Assembly: GCA_964058805.1 (NCBI GenBank)
Contig: CAXKVV010001348.1
Coordinates: forward strand, 1 to 34,238
Source of the DNA: Schoenoplectus triqueter
Lineage: Eukaryota > Streptophyta > Magnoliopsida > Poales > Cyperaceae
Direction: 5' to 3'
Length of the DNA stretch: 34,238 nucleotides
Below, piece by piece: positions 11,696-22,370 of this stretch. Under the pieces are notes generated by a model. It saw only the letters and a program-made list of their open reading frames with translations, searched no databases and was not told where the DNA came from. A program made the translations under genes and the position numbers. Every line of letters starts with the position of its first letter. The first letter of the stretch is position 1.

Positions 11696-12094
11696 AGTGA
11701 GGCTATGGTGCTTCGCGAAGCACAAAACCTTCTGTGCTTCGCGTCCGTATCTCGAATTTGAAAGTTCATACGCCCGATCCAAACCGTTAAACATGATCTT
11801 CATATTGAACTATCTTTGGAGATCAAAATTTATATTTTTTTGAATTTTTTTGCTATTTTTTAAATGGGTACAAAATTGCTAGTTTTGGATGGTGCAGAAA
11901 TCGTTAGATCAGCAAATTTTATACTCATTTAAAAAATAGCAAAAAAATTCAAAAAAATATAAAATTTGATCTCCAAAGATATTTCAATATGAAGATTATG
12001 TTCAACGGTTTGGATCGAGCGTATGAACTTTCAAATTCGAGATACGGACGCGAAGCACGGGAGGTTTTGTGCTTCGCGAAGCACCATAGCCTCA

Positions 12095-12096
<2 letters not shown>
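11696..12096. mobile_element. Hairpin (foldback) MITE 2, same family, adjacent
   Basis: It is flanked by (TA)n on both sides and ends in AGTGAGGCTATGGTGC on the left and, reverse-complemented, AGTGAGGCTATGGTGC on the right. The arms are about 190 bp and the centre again contains TGGATGGTGCAGAAATC. It is clearly homologous to the element at 11271-11675 but diverged at scattered sites, so the pair are two insertions or an old duplication rather than a recent tandem copy. Confidence 0.85.

Positions 12097-12137
<41 letters not shown>
12097..12137. repeat. (TA)n microsatellite right of hairpin element 2
   Basis: About 20 AT units. The poly-Tyr-Ile reading frames predicted across it are repeat artefacts. 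Confidence 0.9.
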
Positions 12138-12141
<4 letters not shown>

Positions 12142-12476
12142 GATCTCAAGAAGGACTTATGTTAAATTAGAATTATAAGAAATAAAGGTAACTAAAGCAA
12201 TCTTGAGATTAAACTGAGTAAAATAAAGGCAATATGATCTAACCTCGAGACATTGTACTGTGTTCTTGACTACAACGGTTGCAACAGATCCTTATATCCG
12301 TTGTAACGGAATAAATCTTTTGTGCATAAATTTTTTCCAAGATCTTTTAGAGAATTTTTCCTTCCTAACCGTTGTAAGTTGTAATGGATCTCACATCCGT
12401 TGTAATGGTTAACCTCGCTAGGGTTAGCATCATCTTGTAGGGATTCGGAATGCCCAAATCCCATTAATGCTCAAGC

Positions 12477-14548
12477 TGCGGAAAGACCGTAGAACAAAAA
12501 TTTTACTTCTACTTAAGTTAGGGATTAAAGTATGTCGGATAATAACTGAGAGTTACAGACATTTAATCCTTTACAAAAGACGGTAAAATATTATTTTACT
12601 TCTAACTTAAGCTTAGGGTTAAAGTGATGTGTCGGATGATTACCGAGAGATACACACCTCTTTAAACCTTTATTGATCTACTCCATGATTGATTTCTAAA
12701 ATATTAATCTACTTAACAATTAAATAGATTAATATAAGATGTTATACCTCGCTTCCAAATTTCAATTGGAATGAAAATTGGCTTGTCTCGGAGCACCAAA
12801 CGTTTGATGCCTCTGTAGGTTATCCATCAGGACTGACTAGAGAGCGGCTTATTTCTTTTGCCAGAAATACCGTAAACCGCGGTTTTTCGCAAAAACACTA
12901 TTCACCCGAGAAAAGACGAAATAGTACTATTCACGACTCGCAGTAATTCTGTTTCAAAAATGTGCAGAAATACCGCAACTTTCGTAAAAACACTATTCAC
13001 CGATCTCATGAATTCTGAAACAACCGTATACCGAGAGAGAGAAAGTAGAACTGATTTGGTGGAAGTTTCTCTCTCACCCTACCCCTCTATTTATAGAAAA
13101 TGTGAGATTAGAAAATTACCAAAATACCCTCATGAATAGTAAGGAGGTTCCAATGTGAAAAGACCAAAATACCCTTAAAGTTCATCCAATTTACCAAAAC
13201 GCCATTGGGCTTTTTGGACAAATTACCGAAATACCCTTGGGCTTTTGGATAAATTACCAAAATACCCTTGGAGGTCATCATGGGCTTTTTGGGCTTTTCG
13301 GATTTTGGGCCTTTTCAATTTTGGGTTTTTTTGGGCTTTTCTGATTTTGGGCTTTTAATTATTAATTAAGACTTTAATTATAAATGGGCTTTGGCCCATA
13401 ATTCAAATCCATAATTAACATTTAAAATCCAAATCAAATATATATAATTGTCATCTACAATTATATTTTTCTCGGTTGTTGTTTCGGCGAATTTATACAA
13501 CTTGTCCAATACGTTATAAATTCAATCTGATTTTTGTTTCTTGTCATCTCTATGACAAATATAATTATATCATATATAATTAATTATAACCATCTTATTA
13601 TTCATTATAAATAATTTATAATTAATCAATAAGATTCTCCGATTAACTCTTATACGGTGTGACCCGACAGGATCCGTGTTATGTTGGTAAATAGAGTTAA
13701 AACCGGTTTAACTTCTATAATCATAGGAGGTATCTGGCAGAATACACTATGACCATCCAATTACACAGATGATGATGTACTATACAATATCATGATCCAG
13801 TAAACTATTTCCTTGTGTTTAATTCTTTTGTCTCATAGCTATCAAATCAGTTTCAAGGTAGGTATGTGTCATCCTTGCAAACTTAATCTTTTCTTGATCT
13901 TGAGTAAATTATCAAATATAATTACTCTTGTAATTATACTGCTAGCAGATAATCTTACTCTATCAAGGGGCCTAGTGATGCTATAACTCATATAGAAATA
14001 TGAGGAACAATAGTACTTTTGGCAAACCATCTCTTCCTCCGCATAAGTTATGTATATCGAAGAGCTACATTTATAGCCATCTTTTACGGATAACGTTTGG
14101 TAGAAATCACACACATACATATCTTATGTAGGAAAGATGAATACCTCATACTTTAGAATTTAATACTGAACGAAAACATTAATGACACGAACACAATTCC
14201 ATTTAATATTTCATTCGGGGTCTATCAAATATGATGTTCCTTGAACATCTATATATGTGATTAAAATGATAACTCTTTGTCTATGGTCTGTAAAACTTGG
14301 CCATCATTTAATCCACATATTAACCTGATAACGATTAATTAGTGTTCCTACTAATTACCTTGGTTAGTGACTTTTAAGAGTATATTCTATATTATGAAGT
14401 TTCACAATTCTAGTCATGAACTCGGAATGATTCATAAATTCAATAATATTCAAGGAAATAAAATATCGTTTAAATATCCAATTCATGAACAAAGCTTTAT
14501 ATAACAAATTTATCGTATTATTGACTTCAAGATTATTACAAACTAACA
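12477..14548 (-). mobile_element. Antisense LTR-like block (possible solo LTR) inside the plus-strand LTR
   Basis: Read on the minus strand, the block starts TGTTAGTTTGTAATAATC and ends CTTTCCGCA, obeying TG...CA. A good TATA box, CTATAAATAG (13087-13096 on this strand), is followed by GAGGGG and a pyrimidine-rich leader, as in a promoter-bearing LTR. It contains internal repeats: a 75-90 bp unit at about 12500-12571 and 12593-12671, and three copies of a roughly 33-bp ACCAAAATACCC/GGGCTTTT unit at 13185-13290. There is no coding sequence. No clear 5-bp target duplication flanks it, so the boundaries are inferred from the break in the surrounding LTR. Confidence 0.45.
13087..13096 (-). promoter_or_regulatory. 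TATA box of the antisense LTR
   Basis: CTATAAATAG on the minus strand, followed by GAGGGG and a leader of the kind seen in LTR promoters. This site argues for the strand of the block. Confidence 0.5.
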
Positions 14549-14622
14549 CATCTAACCGTTGCAACGGATTCTGTCGATTTCCTGCCAGATTTGCTGATTT
14601 GTTGTCTGTTTTGTTGCCCGAT

Positions 14623-14630
14623 TATAAATA
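14623..14630 (+). promoter_or_regulatory. TATA box of the SIRE-like LTR
   Basis: TATAAATA followed about 10 bases later by CCCCTCTACTCC, at the expected place between the CCGTTGCAACGG region (U3) and the GACGTAGGCT...GCCGAAC word (U5). Confidence 0.45.
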
Positions 14631-15082
14631 ACAATAACCCCTCTACTCCAATTAATGATTTTTCACAGCCATACCTTTGAGAAACCCTAACCGTCATTGC
14701 TAAACCTTTGAAACATTAAAATACTTTGTTCTAATATCAAGATTACTTCACTAAAACTTTAATAGATTAGATTAGAGTGATTGTTGAGTGTTTTCTCCTT
14801 CGTGAGACTTATTTTTATTAGAAGTGTTGTCCTCATTATTTTCTTGGCCGACGATTGCCCCTCTACTTGGTGTAAGGGACTGAAAGTTCACAGTTGTATG
14901 AACATTGTATTTTAGTGGCTCGGCGCAATTGATGTTGGTGATTGTGGATCCCAGAGACGTAGGCTCGTTATAGCCGAACTCCATTAATTTCCGTGTTCTC
15001 TCTCCATTACTTTAATTCTTGATATCGAATTGCAAAACTAGCCCAAAGTTATTTTATTGCGCATCATCTGTGCCGTTAGAGA

Positions 15083-15464
15083 CGATAATAATTATAAATA
15101 ATTATAATCATAAATATAATCATAATATAATAATATAATACAACATAATAAAATAATAATAATAATAAGTAATAATAATCATTGTCATAATCATCATAAT
15201 ATAATAATAATAAATAATCATAATTATAACAATATAACCATAATCATAACATAATATAATAATAATATAATAATAATATATTTATATTTATATTCATAAT
15301 ATAATAATAAAATATTAATATTATATTTATTATAATATAATAATATTAAATAATATAATAATACTAACAATGATAATAATATATAGTAATAACAATTATT
15401 ATAATAATATAATAATATATCATAATTATAATTATAATATAATAATATAATATAATATAATCAA
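15083..15464. repeat. Degenerate ATA/ATTATAAT microsatellite core, copy 2
   Basis: AT-only tract with CATAATAATA and ATAATCATAA words, the mirror of the core at 8216-9045. It directly adjoins the conserved hairpin-bearing end at 15465-15629. Confidence 0.8.
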
Positions 15465-15990
15465 ACAATAATCGTTATTCCGATGAGAGCTAATCCGGTA
15501 TTCCACCTATAAGTTGGTATACCGGATTAGCACTCTTTTACTTGGTCTAAAATTCGTTTGGCAAATTAATACGTCGAAATAGCAATTCTATTCCTACTCT
15601 TTGCTATTCTATGGAGTGTCAAACAACCCTAACGGTTTTATTTTGATATTTAAGATCTAAATTTTGAGTTATTAAAAAATTTAAAAATAAAAACATGATT
15701 GAGACATAAAAACTTAAGACATTTTAATCTTCATCTTAAAATATTACCTTGCAACAAACTACTAAACTACCAATGTTACATCAATGTCCCTTGAAACTTC
15801 CACTGCTATAATGGCAAATCCAGTAACTTTACTTTTCTGGAACTTCTAAAGCATGGAAAACGTGGATTGCACAAATGTAAAATTGAATTACTCTTTGTTG
15901 CGCACTGATGCGCTGATATCAATATCAAGTGAAATGGCCCTCTGAACTTCTAATAATGTATTTTGTTGAGTAAGAGTAAGAGAACAGATT

Positions 15991-16230
15991 TCATCTTAAT
16001 ATTATGTTTTCATTGTTGGGATCTAACGTACAAATCTGCCGTATCCTATATGGACCCCAAGCTGTGTTGTGAGTTAATTTAAAAACTGGTTTCTTAAATG
16101 TCCTTTGTACAGTCAAACTTCGGCTTTCAATGGATGTAAGTGCATGTAGTTCACCATCATTTGTCTTGAGCTTGCAGGCTAATTCAAAACCCACAATTTT
16201 CTCTCTTATCATTGTGTTTTCAGCCATCAT
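15991..16230 (-). CDS. Unrecognised 79-residue ORF, possibly a gene fragment
   Basis: The predicted product begins MMAENTMIREKIVGFELACK and has a normal, non-repetitive amino-acid mix with few AT-driven residues, unlike the surrounding ORFs. I do not recognise a family. There is no signal peptide or membrane segment, and a hydrophilic middle is followed by a WGPYRIRQIC word. The frame ends about 120 bp before a region with no coding look. No splice partner was found. It could be an exon of a degenerate gene, a captured fragment or chance. No function is proposed. Confidence 0.22.
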   Translation of the reverse strand: MMAENTMIREKIVGFELACKLKTNDGELHALTSIESRSLTVQRTFKKPVFKLTHNTAWGPYRIRQICTLDPNNENIILR

Positions 16231-16259
16231 AGTGCATATGTTAATTATACATGGATGAA

Positions 16260-17060
16260 ACGCTCACTTCAAATAATAATAATAATAATAGAAGAGAGAG
16301 AAGAAGGTAAGGACATGAAAAAAAGAAAGGAGAATGAAAAGGGATGAGAGTGAGGGTGAAAAACTGCAAATAAAACAAATATTTGTATGTTCCACTTGAT
16401 TTTGTACTGGTACGTGATTTGTAAATATATTGTTTTATCTGTAATATCTACAATTACTTTAATTTTACATCCGCAAAAATGTTGTTACTGCATGTACTTA
16501 TTTTGTTTTGAATTGTCAAAATTATATAGATACCCAGATTATACAAATCTATAACACAAATGTCATAAGTCTCATATTTCCAGGACAACATTATTTCATC
16601 AAAATTTTAGTTGTGCATCCCAACTTTGAATTTTATCTTTTGCATTTTTGTAAAGATATTCTTGTATTTTATATATCTGTTATATATTATAGATATCAAA
16701 TTACATATGCATGTTTTTTTTTTCAATTTTGTTAATTCAATCTTTATTTTATTATTCGGAAATATTTTTATAACATATGCATAATTGTTGGTAGTATTTG
16801 CGAATCATTCATTCCTTATTTTTATCTGTTAAGCCAGATTTAGTTTTGAATTTCGACATTAATTCAATATCCACTTCATGTGGCGCAGATATATATGGTT
16901 TTAGCACTGTTTAATTTGGATCCTCTTCGTTTATACTGTACTACAGAAATGGCACGAATTTATTTGCATCTTCTTTATTTTATTTTGAGTAGACAAAGAA
17001 AAAACTAGTTCGAGTGGAATATGTGAGATCTTGTCACTTGAAGTTTTAATGCAATTAGAT
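16260..17060. other. AT-rich intergenic DNA, no gene seen
   Basis: Contains (AAT)5 near 16276 and a purine-rich stretch at 16290-16360. The ORF at 16508-16735 is AT-driven with many Phe, Tyr and Ile residues and no domain. Confidence 0.4.
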
Positions 17061-17068
17061 TATTATAT

Positions 17069-17732
17069 TAGGGTGTAAAAAATTGAATATAGACGGATAA
17101 TAATTTTATCATATTTGTATCCATTATAATTTTGATATATGGATTCAAATACGTGTAGTTACTGATACAGATATGATTATTTATTAAACAAATATCTAGA
17201 TATGGATCGAATACCAGACAAATATATATGAATACATATATATTTTGCATATTAAATAAAAATATTATATATATCATTGAAAAATAATTACGTACTATTT
17301 TTAATAGAGTCATTCATTATAAAAAAAATTAATTACAGAAGTTAAATTATCATTATCATTATAAGTGGCTCAAATGCATCAATTAATTATAAAAAATGAT
17401 ATATGAGAACAAATTAGATATAAGTTAATTATATTTGTAATCTATACCATAAATTCAATAAAAAATATATGGTGGGAATATTTTTGTATAGGAATTCAGA
17501 TAATATTGGATACAAATACCTTTGGATAATGTTAGATATGTATGGATATTAGCTCTACAGTCAGATACAAATATATAATAGCCAAACCGTATCCTTATCG
17601 TTTATAATTTTTAAATTTGAATACTAAAACAAATATCTTTGGAAACTCATATAGATTAGATAATTTCTGTTATTTTTCATATTCGGATCACAAATAAAAT
17701 CAGATAATATATCCTATCCATTTACACCCTTA
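17069..17732. mobile_element. hAT-like non-autonomous element, 664 bp
   Basis: The left end is TAGGGTGTAAA and the reverse complement of the right end is TAAGGGTGTAAA, resembling TAGGGGTGTAAATGG-type plant hAT termini. The flanks TATTATAT (17061-17068) and AATTATAT (17733-17740) agree at 7 of 8 positions, as expected for an aged 8-bp hAT duplication. The interior has many GGATA/TATCC words on both sides, plausible subterminal repeats, and no transposase. Confidence 0.62.
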
Positions 17733-17740
17733 AATTATAT

Positions 17741-19719
17741 TGTTGCCCAGTCCTAAAAAAATAATTATTATTAAAATATAATTTTCAAAAAATGTAATTA
17801 CCATATGAATTTTATAATTAAAAGTAGTTTCACATTACAGATTTATATAATGATAACAATATAATAGATACTAAAGGTTTATATAATGATAACAATATAA
17901 TCAGTCGTATGACTGTCATACAAAAATACTTTCATTTAAAGCTGAAAAATTAAATTCCACCTTTTATATATCAAACGCATGCTTCTTCTTCTTCTTCTTT
18001 TTTTTTTGAAAAAGAACTAGATTCAAAATTTCCGAGTCATCCAAATAAAATAATAAAAATTAAATGGATAATAGAATTATGATATGACATGTAAAAATTA
18101 ATTAAATATTTAATTCTCGTTATGTATAATAAATTATTTCTATTCTTTTATGTCGATTTTCGAAAAAGCTTTATTTACTAACCACATCTTTCTAGTATTT
18201 TTTTTAAGTAATGTACATCTTGCTAGTATCAACTTCTGTTTTTTAGGTCAAGCCCATATGAAATTTGTGATGATTTGTCCTCATATGAAGTGACAACGAA
18301 TAATTGTTAGACTGGTCGGTGGGATGAATGATAGCGGGCATTCAGTCCCAGTCCCAGTCCCACATCCAAATTCACAACCTGAAGAAGATCAATTTTAAAA
18401 TCTTATTTCATATAGAACCCCGTTTGAATCTCGTGACACAAGAACTCAACCACCGCAAATTGATACAAACCCATCATATTTATTGACTCCAAGCACAATT
18501 GCACAAATAGTTGTGATTTAAATCATTTAAATAAAAAAATAATTTCTTAACGCAAAAAAATTGAGCTGGTTTGCCGTCACGGTGTGTTAAGAAAATCATA
18601 AAAAAAATTCTCGAGAGAGGTTTTTAACGGAAAATTAGAATAATAGATAGGACTAAATTGAAATTAGTTAAAAGGGAACAATTAACATTGAATTAATTAT
18701 TAGTTGGATTGCAAAAATATCCTCCGAGAGGAAATAATGTTCTAACTGGAAAAATAGGGAATGAAGCACCGACGGTAATGGCAGCAACGCCATCACGGGC
18801 CCATGATGCGGACCCGTTAAGGCCGATAAAACTGACACCGTTGCATCAAGTCATCTCAATTTCTCAACTTTCCCTGAGAGCAATTAAAGAAGCTTACGGC
18901 ACGGACACAATTTACAAATACTTAAAAGTAGGTCACGTGGGATGAATGTAGTGGTTAATTGTTCCTTAAAACTTACGAAGTCCGTCGGATTGCGTTAATT
19001 GCAAACGGTAGGAACCGGGAAGTTCTGCGTCAAGAGACGGGTTGTGTTGCGGGGGTGTCAATACTACACGTGTCAATAGGAGATATTTTCTATTTATATT
19101 TTATCATTATTTATTAAAATTAAATCTATTCATACTATATAGTATTTTTATCGGCTAAAATAAACGGAGAACGTGCTAATGAAAATATTAATATATTAAT
19201 TAAATTTATGATTATTTATAAAAAAACATTCAATCTCGTTCTTTTCATACAAAAAAATATTTCTACATTTTACTACCATAAAATCAAAATATAAATATAT
19301 AATAAATCCTAACTTGAGTCATTTAAAAAAAAAATACAAGCATCTCTTATCAAAATTTTTAACTGTAAAATAAAACATATTAAAATAAAAATAATATTTT
19401 ATCTAAAATAAATTTTATATTGCTTCATACTATCATTTAAAAAAAATACTCTATTAAATATTATTAAAATATTATAATTTATCAGGAGCTGAAATGTAAG
19501 AAAGATAATAATTATAATTCATAATAATTAATACATAAAATTTAAGACAATTAATATAAAAAAAATATTACATAACTTTATTAAAAATAATATTAAATAT
19601 TTTTAATAATTTATCTATAAAACAAATGAGTACGTACTTTTATCTTAAGCGGAAAAAATCTTACTCATGTCCGATAAATGAACAATATTTATATATATTT
19701 ATCTTATAAAATAGTATGA
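17741..19719. other. Intergenic DNA; unassigned GC-richer island at 18700-19060
   Basis: A word of about 25 bp is duplicated in tandem at about 17852-17901. A (CTT)n/poly-T run lies near 17985-18008. From 18700 to 19060 base composition rises. A 78-codon ORF at 18709-18945 has no recognised domain and a perfect CACGTG (G-box) lies at 18934-18939. The stretch 18360-18520 has a short frame with PQIDTNPSYLLTPSTIAQIV, which hints at decayed coding sequence but is not identifiable. The rest is AT-rich. Confidence 0.4.
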
Positions 19720-19727
19720 TTGAGACC

Positions 19728-20605
19728 TAGAGGTTTGCCGGCGGGTACCGCGGGCACCGGCCGGGTACACCCGCGGCGGGCGGCGGGTACCGCGGACGCG
19801 GGTATGGTGGGTAGACGAGTACGGCGGGCGCGGGTAGACGGGTTTTTTTTTCAAAACCATACCCTACCCGTCTCATACCCGTGCCCGTCGTGGGTACGCG
19901 GGTACACGGATACCACGGGTATGGGTACGATTTTATTTTATTTTTTTGCTGTTTTTGTTTTAAAAATATATATTTTTATTTTGGAATGTCGTAAAATCTG
20001 AATAATATCATTTTAGCTAAGTACAAATATAAACGTTCATTTTAAAAGAATAATATATTTTCTAAACGTTTATTTTTTCAATTATTTTAAAATAATAGAT
20101 TAAATAAAAAATAGATAAACAATTTAAAATGAACATTTAAAAATCAAATAATTTAAAATGAACGTTTAAAATATAAATAAAAAATATTTTAAATCAATTA
20201 ATTTAAAAATTAAAATAAAAATAAAAATTTAGAAAATCAATTACTTTAAAAATAATTTTGAATTATTTAAAAAAATATATTAAAAAATAAAAGTTACCCT
20301 CCTCCTTTATTCCGGATTTGAGACTGGCTATGTAAAATAACATAGACGAAGTTATAACTTTTTTTTGTTAGTAGTTTTCTTTAAAATGAATAATTTAAAA
20401 ACTAATTGAAATGTTTAGAAATTTATAATTTAAAAAATAGCCATAAAAATTAAAGGAGGTTAGACATTAATACCGACACTGTCTTTTACCTATCTAATAC
20501 CGACACTGCCGTTTATCCGTCTATACCCGGATACGGATACAGATACCACAGGTACGAACTGCGGGTACACAAGTACGGATTTCGGCGGGTTTTAGCAAAC
20601 CACTA
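19728..20605. mobile_element. hAT transposon, non-autonomous, with CGGGTA-rich ends
   Basis: The target duplication TTGAGACC is perfect and 8 bp long (19720-19727 and 20606-20613), diagnostic of hAT. The terminal repeats are TAGAGGTTTGC on the left and TAGTGGTTTGC (reverse complement) on the right, one mismatch in 11. The left 200 bp are strikingly GC-rich and contain about nine CGGGTA/TACCCG words in both orientations. The right 130 bp contain a few more (TATACCCGG, GCGGGTACAC). Clusters of short subterminal repeats are the transposase-binding feature of Ac-like hAT elements. The middle 500 bp are AT-rich and noncoding. The ORF running from 19720 into the element is an artefact of this end. 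Confidence 0.87.
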
Positions 20606-20888
20606 TTGAGACCCTATCAGGTTGGCGATTGTTTTCTTGGTTTCCGAAAAAGATGGTAGGGGCATATTAGTAATTTTATATAATAACATATCACGTAATA
20701 AAGTAGGGGTAGAAGAGACAAACTCTATGTGGCATCAAGTTCCAAGACGTGGACGATAAGCAACTTGATGGTTGATGCTCTTACTCTCTGCAAGCCTTTG
20801 CATCATGATGATTTGATTAAAAATCTGAAATTAGTTTCAGAAAACTATTTTTTTCTTTTAGAGAAGAGATGTCATTAATTTTAGTTTT

Positions 20889-21261
20889 AGTGACATTCCA
20901 TGTTATCAATTTATTTTTTAATTTTTAATTTAAAATTTGATATTTATATTTTGAATTTAAATTATTGATTTTGTTCAATTTTATGATAGATATATATTCA
21001 TAAAATTTCACAATTTTAAAGATCATTTTATAGTTAATCAAATGATAACAAAATAAGTGCATAAAAATAAATCAATCATAATAATTAGATCCACTTATTT
21101 GTTATCATTTGATCTAGTATAAAATGAATTCTAAAAATCATAAAATTTTATGAGAATATATCTATCTTAAAAATGAACAAAATCAACAATTTTGATTCAA
21201 AATTTAAGTATTAGACTTTGAAATATAAACTAAAAGATAAGTTGGTGACATAGATGCCACT
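20889..21261. repeat. Imperfect long inverted repeat (foldback MITE-like)
   Basis: The left arm begins AGTGACATTCCATGTTATCA, and the reverse complement of the right end begins AGTGGCATCTATGTCACCAA. The arms can be aligned over about 165 bp, with the longest match near the centre (TCAAATGATAACAAA...AAGTG against its complement) and a loop of about 40 bp. No clear target duplication was found and there is no coding sequence. It resembles a decayed foldback element. The family was not identified. Confidence 0.65.
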
Positions 21262-22370
21262 TAAACTCTCTTATCTTCTTTTTAATACATAATCTATTTT
21301 ATCATATTTTGAAGGAGAACAATTTAGCGCAGATGGGAGATTTATGTTAATCTTTGTTTCACGCCTTTAAGCTAACTTCTTCAATTAACCGCTTAGCTTA
21401 TTATTTTGGACAAACAAATTGCTAAAAATAATTTAATGCAGTTTGTAGTTATAGTGATTTCGATTATTATGACTATACTATAAGTACGACTGTATGTAAA
21501 TTATTGCCATTAAATTTTTCAAGGTTTTATTTTTTATTTTTTTAATTATATTTCTTCCTATATGATTATTAATTAGCTATTTAATAATCAAACTATGTCA
21601 TTCTAATAATAAAATGGTCTGATCGACACATATTACTCCCGCACGCAACTAACATAATTTCATTTTTTTTACCTAGTGCTCGTCCAACCCATTTTTATAT
21701 TATTTTATCTTTTTTATATTTTAAAAAAAATTATGCGGTGAAATACGCAGGATTTATTCTTTTCTTGCTTTTAAAAATGTTCGAACATCTCAATTCTCAA
21801 ATGAGCGCTTGGCGAGGGGTTTTTGGCGAGCATAGACATTTCTCCATTTTTGTATAATAACTTTATAATAATATTTTTTTATCTAATATTAGTTTTGAAT
21901 CAAATCAAATATTCACAACTTTGATATTTTTATCCGCAGTGCCGTTCGGACCATTTAAATTGATGATGCTAACAAATATTCATAGAAATTGTTTTGTCAG
22001 TTCTCTTGCTCATTGAACGCCGGCAATTTCTAATAATCTAAATTCTAAACTGCATGCCATAACCCAAATCAAGAGAGATAAAAATGACAAAACAAAATTA
22101 TCAAATGTCTCCCTCCCAAATTCCCAATTTCTATCTAACACAAGTCCTTCTCCTCTAAATTAAAGACACAAATTGAAATTAGAAAGAAATTCACCCCGGC
22201 TAATTAATCAGCCATCCACTGTATACCCATTTCGTCCCTCTTCTCGACTCCCTCCCTCCAAATGCCCACTCACATTTCACAACCCAATTGATCATAATTC
22301 TTAAATTACGCAACCTTCCCCCCAATTTAACCCTTTTTAGGGTTTCGATTACACTCTTTTCTCATTTCGC
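21262..22370 (+). promoter_or_regulatory. Upstream region and 5' leader of the RING-HC gene
   Basis: No ORF was found up to the start codon at 22371. The last 170 bases become pyrimidine-rich (for example CTCCCTCCCTCC around 22250), as in many plant leaders. A TATA box cannot be chosen with confidence in such AT-rich DNA. The leader directly before the start reads TTTCTCATTTCGCATGG. The transcription start is not determinable here. Confidence 0.4.

Larger units (their letters stand above)
11107..15060 (+). repeat. 3' LTR of the SIRE-like element, interrupted by later insertions
   Basis: The LTR is taken to begin at TGTTATTG after the polypurine tract. LTR-like sequence resumes at about 12140-12476, which has repeated CCGTTGTAACGG and GTTGCAAC words, and again from 14549 (CCGTTGCAACGG, then a TATAAATA box at 14623). 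It ends with the GACGTAGGCT...GCCGAAC word (14958-14982) that is common near the 3' end of copia LTRs. Two hairpin elements and an antisense LTR-like block split it. The exact right boundary is uncertain: the sequence GCGCATCATCTGTGCC at about 15060 may mark the end or a rearrangement. Confidence 0.45.
10104..15629 (-). mobile_element. Candidate Harbinger-like element, copy 2, enlarged by nested insertions
   Basis: The first 100 bp (GGGTACATTCGGCAAATT, then repeated GGAAGAGTGG words) match the reverse complement of the right end of the element at 8040-9196. The last 165 bp (to ...CAAACAACCC) match the reverse complement of its left end, including the CTAATCCGGTAT hairpin. Thus both ends of the family are present in inverted orientation, flanked by TAA at 10101-10103 and 15630-15632. 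Everything in between except the TTA-rich core at 15083-15464 looks like later insertions. The 3-bp duplication is weak evidence in AT-rich DNA, so two independent fragments remain possible. Confidence 0.5.

Noticed and set aside
11147..12149. ORFs with long Tyr-Ile alternation
   Set aside because: They translate (TA)n and the arms of the hairpin elements. The same peptide appears from both arms because the DNA is palindromic.
14772..14984. 70-codon minus-strand ORF
   Set aside because: It is antisense to LTR sequence (U5 region with GACGTAGGCT...GCCGAAC) and has no family resemblance.
12477..15060. Endogenous pararetrovirus origin for the LTR-like stretch
   Set aside because: No coat, movement or reverse-transcriptase coding is present, and the signals (polypurine tract, TG...CA, U5 words) fit copia LTRs better.
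19720..20001. GC-rich 93-codon ORF (MRPRGLPAGTAG...)
   Set aside because: Its Arg/Gly-rich part is the CGGGTA array of a hAT element end, and the start codon overlaps the target duplication.
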